A DNA stretch of 64,000 bases from Leifsonia sp. Root4. GTDB lineage: Bacteria > Actinomycetota > Actinomycetes > Actinomycetales > Microbacteriaceae. This document shows, one piece after another, positions 61,789 through 64,000 of the stretch. The number at the start of each line of letters is the position of its first letter. Positions within the stretch are counted from its first letter, which is position 1. The notes under the pieces are model-generated. The model was not told the origin of the DNA. It ran no database searches and saw nothing but the letters and a program-made list of their open reading frames with translations. The position numbers and the translations under genes are program-made. Where the stretch lies: the NCBI RefSeq assembly GCF_001425085.1, contig NZ_LMDN01000002.1:397796-461795 (forward strand), given 5' to 3'.

Positions 61789-61841
61789 AGCACAACACTA
61801 GAGCCACCGCGGTGCGCAGACCGTTCCGCCGCGACGGTTTG

Positions 61842-63050
61842 TCAGCGCGCGCCGCTGTTCAGCGCCGCTTCGGCGCGGATCCCGGTGTCGAGCATGACGC
61901 GGTTGCCGCCGGCATCCGAAGCCCTCTTGCACGCGCGCATCGCGGCCGCGCTGAGCAGCTCGAAGTCGAAACCGGTGTAGTCCGTGAGTGCGATGCCGAC
62001 GCTCATCGTCGGGCGCAGACCGGCGAACTCGTCGATCTTCTCCTCGAGCAGCCCCTCCTGCATGGCGGCGGCAACCGCCAACGCCTCGTCAGCCGATGAC
62101 ATCGGTGTCGCCAGCACCAGACGACCGGGGCCGGCCACTCCGATGTCGGAGTTGGGCGGGCCGAACCGACGCACGACGGCGGTGTAGCGCGCCAGTATGG
62201 CGTTGGCGCGGGCGCGCCCGAACGCCGTGTTGATCTCGGCCAGGTCATCGAGATCGAAATGCAACAGCGCCAACTGCTCGTCGTGGAACTCCGCCCGCTC
62301 GAGCCAGTCGGCCAGGACCCGCTCGAATGACGGCTCGGTGAGCACGTCGTCGCTGTTGTAGCCGATGGCCGCGGCCGCGCGACGGCTGCTCCGGGTTGCG
62401 AGCTCGGCGTGAGCGCCGTGGGCAGATCGGATCACCGACATCGAACTTGAGAGCACGATGACCATGATCATGGTGACGAATGCGGTGGCCGAGGCGCCGA
62501 AGAACAGGGAGAAGATCGGCCCATCCGGGCCTTCCGTCGTGAAGAAGATCAGCCGCCCTGTGAAGAAGGCGGCCTCAACGGTGAAGACGACGACCATGGG
62601 GCGCGAGCCCAGTGCGCCGCTGAGGTCACCGCGTGCCGATTCCACCGCGGCGAGCACAGCGAAGAGCACGATGCCGATGAAGTACGCATGGGCGCCTGCC
62701 CACTCGTCGCTGTCCGGTCCGGGCAACAGCCCGGCGACGAGCACCGTGAGACAGACGACGGCGAGCAGCAGGAAGCGGGTCGGCCGGCCGTTGTGCCTGC
62801 GGCATCCGATCCAGAAGAAGCCGGTGCCGGCGACGAACGCGGCGTTGCCGACCGAAGATGCCCACCACAGTTCGGGGGCGAGGAGCCAGACCAAGAAGCT
62901 CATCGTCGTCAGGATGCCGCAGAGGTAGCCGGCAGCCCAGATGCGGCCGGTCTCACTGTCTTTGTGCGAGATGGTGCTTCCGATGAAGAGCCCGGCCGTC
63001 ACCACCACGACGAGCGCACTCGCCAGAGAAATCGTCCAACCGTCAATCAC
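61842..63050 (-). CDS. Membrane protein with degenerate GGDEF domain
   Basis: A 402-residue protein with about seven membrane helices (ISLASALVVVVTAGLFIGS and following) and a C-terminal GGDEF-fold domain at about 240-390. The fold is recognised by LALLHFDLDDLAEINTAFGR and TMSVGIALTDYTGFDFELLS, but the active site GGDEF is AGPGRL, so cyclase activity is not expected. Degenerate GGDEF domains can act as receptors or regulators. Its start overlaps the stop of the kinase gene upstream by four bases, so the two are coupled. Confidence 0.8.
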   Translation of the reverse strand: MIDGWTISLASALVVVVTAGLFIGSTISHKDSETGRIWAAGYLCGILTTMSFLVWLLAPELWWASSVGNAAFVAGTGFFWIGCRRHNGRPTRFLLLAVVCLTVLVAGLLPGPDSDEWAGAHAYFIGIVLFAVLAAVESARGDLSGALGSRPMVVVFTVEAAFFTGRLIFFTTEGPDGPIFSLFFGASATAFVTMIMVIVLSSSMSVIRSAHGAHAELATRSSRRAAAAIGYNSDDVLTEPSFERVLADWLERAEFHDEQLALLHFDLDDLAEINTAFGRARANAILARYTAVVRRFGPPNSDIGVAGPGRLVLATPMSSADEALAVAAAMQEGLLEEKIDEFAGLRPTMSVGIALTDYTGFDFELLSAAAMRACKRASDAGGNRVMLDTGIRAEAALNSGAR

Positions 63051-64000
63051 GAGGCATCCTTGTCTTTCGGCAGGGTCACGAGCACCGTCGTGCCCTCGCC
63101 CTCGACGCTTTGCACGGTCAGGTCTCCGCCGTGCAGGCGGGCGATCTCCCGGCTGATTCCGAGGCCGAGTCCGCTGCCGTGCACGCTGGAGTTGCGCACG
63201 GACTCCGAGCGGAAGAACTTCTCGAACAGCTGCGGTTGCTCGGCGTCGGCGATGCCGATGCCCGTGTCACGCACGATCAGCCACACCATCTTCTCGTCAC
63301 TGGCAATGCCGATCGTGACCTCGCCGCCCTCGACGTTGTACTTGATCGCGTTCGCGAGCAGGTTGTCGACGAGCTGGCGCAGCCGCGATCCGTCGGCCAC
63401 CAGCGTTGTCGGCTCCGCCGCGCTGAAATCGAGGCGGATGCCGCGCTCCGCCGCCCGAGGGAGCAACGACTCGACGGACTGCTCGACGACCTCGAGCAGC
63501 GCGCACGGGGCCAGGCGCAACACCATCGGCTGCGCGGCCTCGCGAGAGGAGGCCAAGATGTCGGCGACCAGCTCCAGCAGCCGGTTCGCGTTCCGGTAGA
63601 CGATCTGCAGCTGACTGTTCGCCGCGGGCGGCAGGCCTCCGCCGTCGATGACGAGCTCCAGGTAGCCGAGAATCGACGTCAGCGGGGTGCGCAGTTCGTG
63701 CGAGACCGAGGCGATCAGGTCGTCGCGCGCGAGAACAGCCGCCACCTCCGCGGTCACATCGCGGGAGACGACGACGCTTCCGTCGTACTCGCCGTCTCCG
63801 TTCTGCAGGCGGCGCGCGGTGATCGACAGCGCCACCCGGTCGTTGTTGCCCGAATCGATCCAGACGGTGACCGGTTCGAACTCCTCGCCGCGCATCGCGC
63901 GTTGCAGCGGTGAGTCGTGTTGCGAGATCGGCGTCACGCGGTCGGCGGCGACGACGCTGACGCCGGCTGGAACCGGCGCATGGGCATCCGTCACACCCAT
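63047..64000 (-). CDS. Sensor histidine kinase (HisKA type), C-terminal part (runs off window end)
   Basis: The last 317 residues are visible; the true start lies beyond base 64000, since the visible N-terminus is the middle of a PAS-like region (GSVVVSRDVTAEVA). The H box is SVSHELRTPLTSILGY, the N box LVDNLLANAIKYN, then VRDTGIGI, FEKFFRSES and GSGLGLGISREIARLHGG. All kinase motifs are intact. Stop overlaps the next gene in ATGA. A cognate regulator may be the OmpR-type protein at 53354 or one outside the window. Confidence 0.88.
   Translation of the reverse strand: MGVTDAHAPVPAGVSVVAADRVTPISQHDSPLQRAMRGEEFEPVTVWIDSGNNDRVALSITARRLQNGDGEYDGSVVVSRDVTAEVAAVLARDDLIASVSHELRTPLTSILGYLELVIDGGGLPPAANSQLQIVYRNANRLLELVADILASSREAAQPMVLRLAPCALLEVVEQSVESLLPRAAERGIRLDFSAAEPTTLVADGSRLRQLVDNLLANAIKYNVEGGEVTIGIASDEKMVWLIVRDTGIGIADAEQPQLFEKFFRSESVRNSSVHGSGLGLGISREIARLHGGDLTVQSVEGEGTTVLVTLPKDKDAS

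Noticed and set aside
1-64000. CRISPR array
   Set aside because: No set of regularly spaced 20-40 bp repeats was seen; the only repeats are short or paired.

Overview
The window is high-GC actinobacterial chromosome, most likely a member of the Microbacteriaceae. Supporting signs are strong G/C bias at third codon positions, frequent GTG/TTG starts, many ATGA/GTGA stop-start overlaps, abundant 'ggatgcc/gcatccg' words, an actinobacterial 6C RNA and an actinobacterial Tad locus. No 16S gene is present, so the genus cannot be fixed.

Layout. 1-9.0 kb (minus strand, except one small gene): the end of a family-2 glycosyltransferase, then topA > tmk > holB > TAP-type lipoprotein hydrolase, a small plus-strand gene, and a second TAP-type hydrolase. 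9.0-12.4 kb (minus): a compact Tad/Flp pilus operon (tadA, a T2SF membrane protein, DUF4244 pilin-like, TadE, TadE/G-like), with a 6C small RNA just upstream. 12.9-22.2 kb: acetyl-CoA synthetase, a secreted gametolysin-type protease with three CWB2 repeats, RidA, a DUF4177-like protein, and a class A PBP with PASTA domains coupled to a metallophosphoesterase.

22.24-41.7 kb is an accessory island beginning immediately 3' of tRNA-Pro(CGG). Its left module, on the minus strand, is a translationally coupled operon of two small beta-rich proteins (families A and B), two tyrosine-recombinase-fold proteins that have lost the catalytic tyrosine, and a DDE-transposase-like protein. Facing away from it are a helicase-associated (HA) repeat protein and a second A'-B' pair, so the A/B cassette occurs twice in mirror orientation. 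The centre is a complete type I restriction-modification system (hsdM-hsdS-hsdR) followed by a Fic/Doc protein. The right module (minus) is an HA-repeat protein, an SF2 helicase fused to a PD-(D/E)XK-like nuclease, a membrane-anchored GAF protein and a 54-residue basic protein. I regard the left module and the right four-gene operon as the best candidates for undescribed systems.

41.7-64 kb is chromosome backbone rich in signalling: VanZ, a HAD phosphatase, a membrane protein + histidine kinase + LuxR-type regulator set, a second set of two kinase-like proteins + regulator + thymidine kinase, a radical SAM gene behind a LexA-box-like inverted repeat, malate:quinone oxidoreductase, an OmpR-type regulator and an orphan LuxR-type regulator. 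It ends with a divergent processive GT2 synthase / GH18-CBM5/12 pair, next to a GGDEF-EAL protein, a degenerate GGDEF protein and a histidine kinase cut by the window end. This last cluster looks like a c-di-GMP-linked exopolysaccharide locus; that link is inferred from position only. All coordinates, motifs and starts were read by eye; no database or folding program was run.
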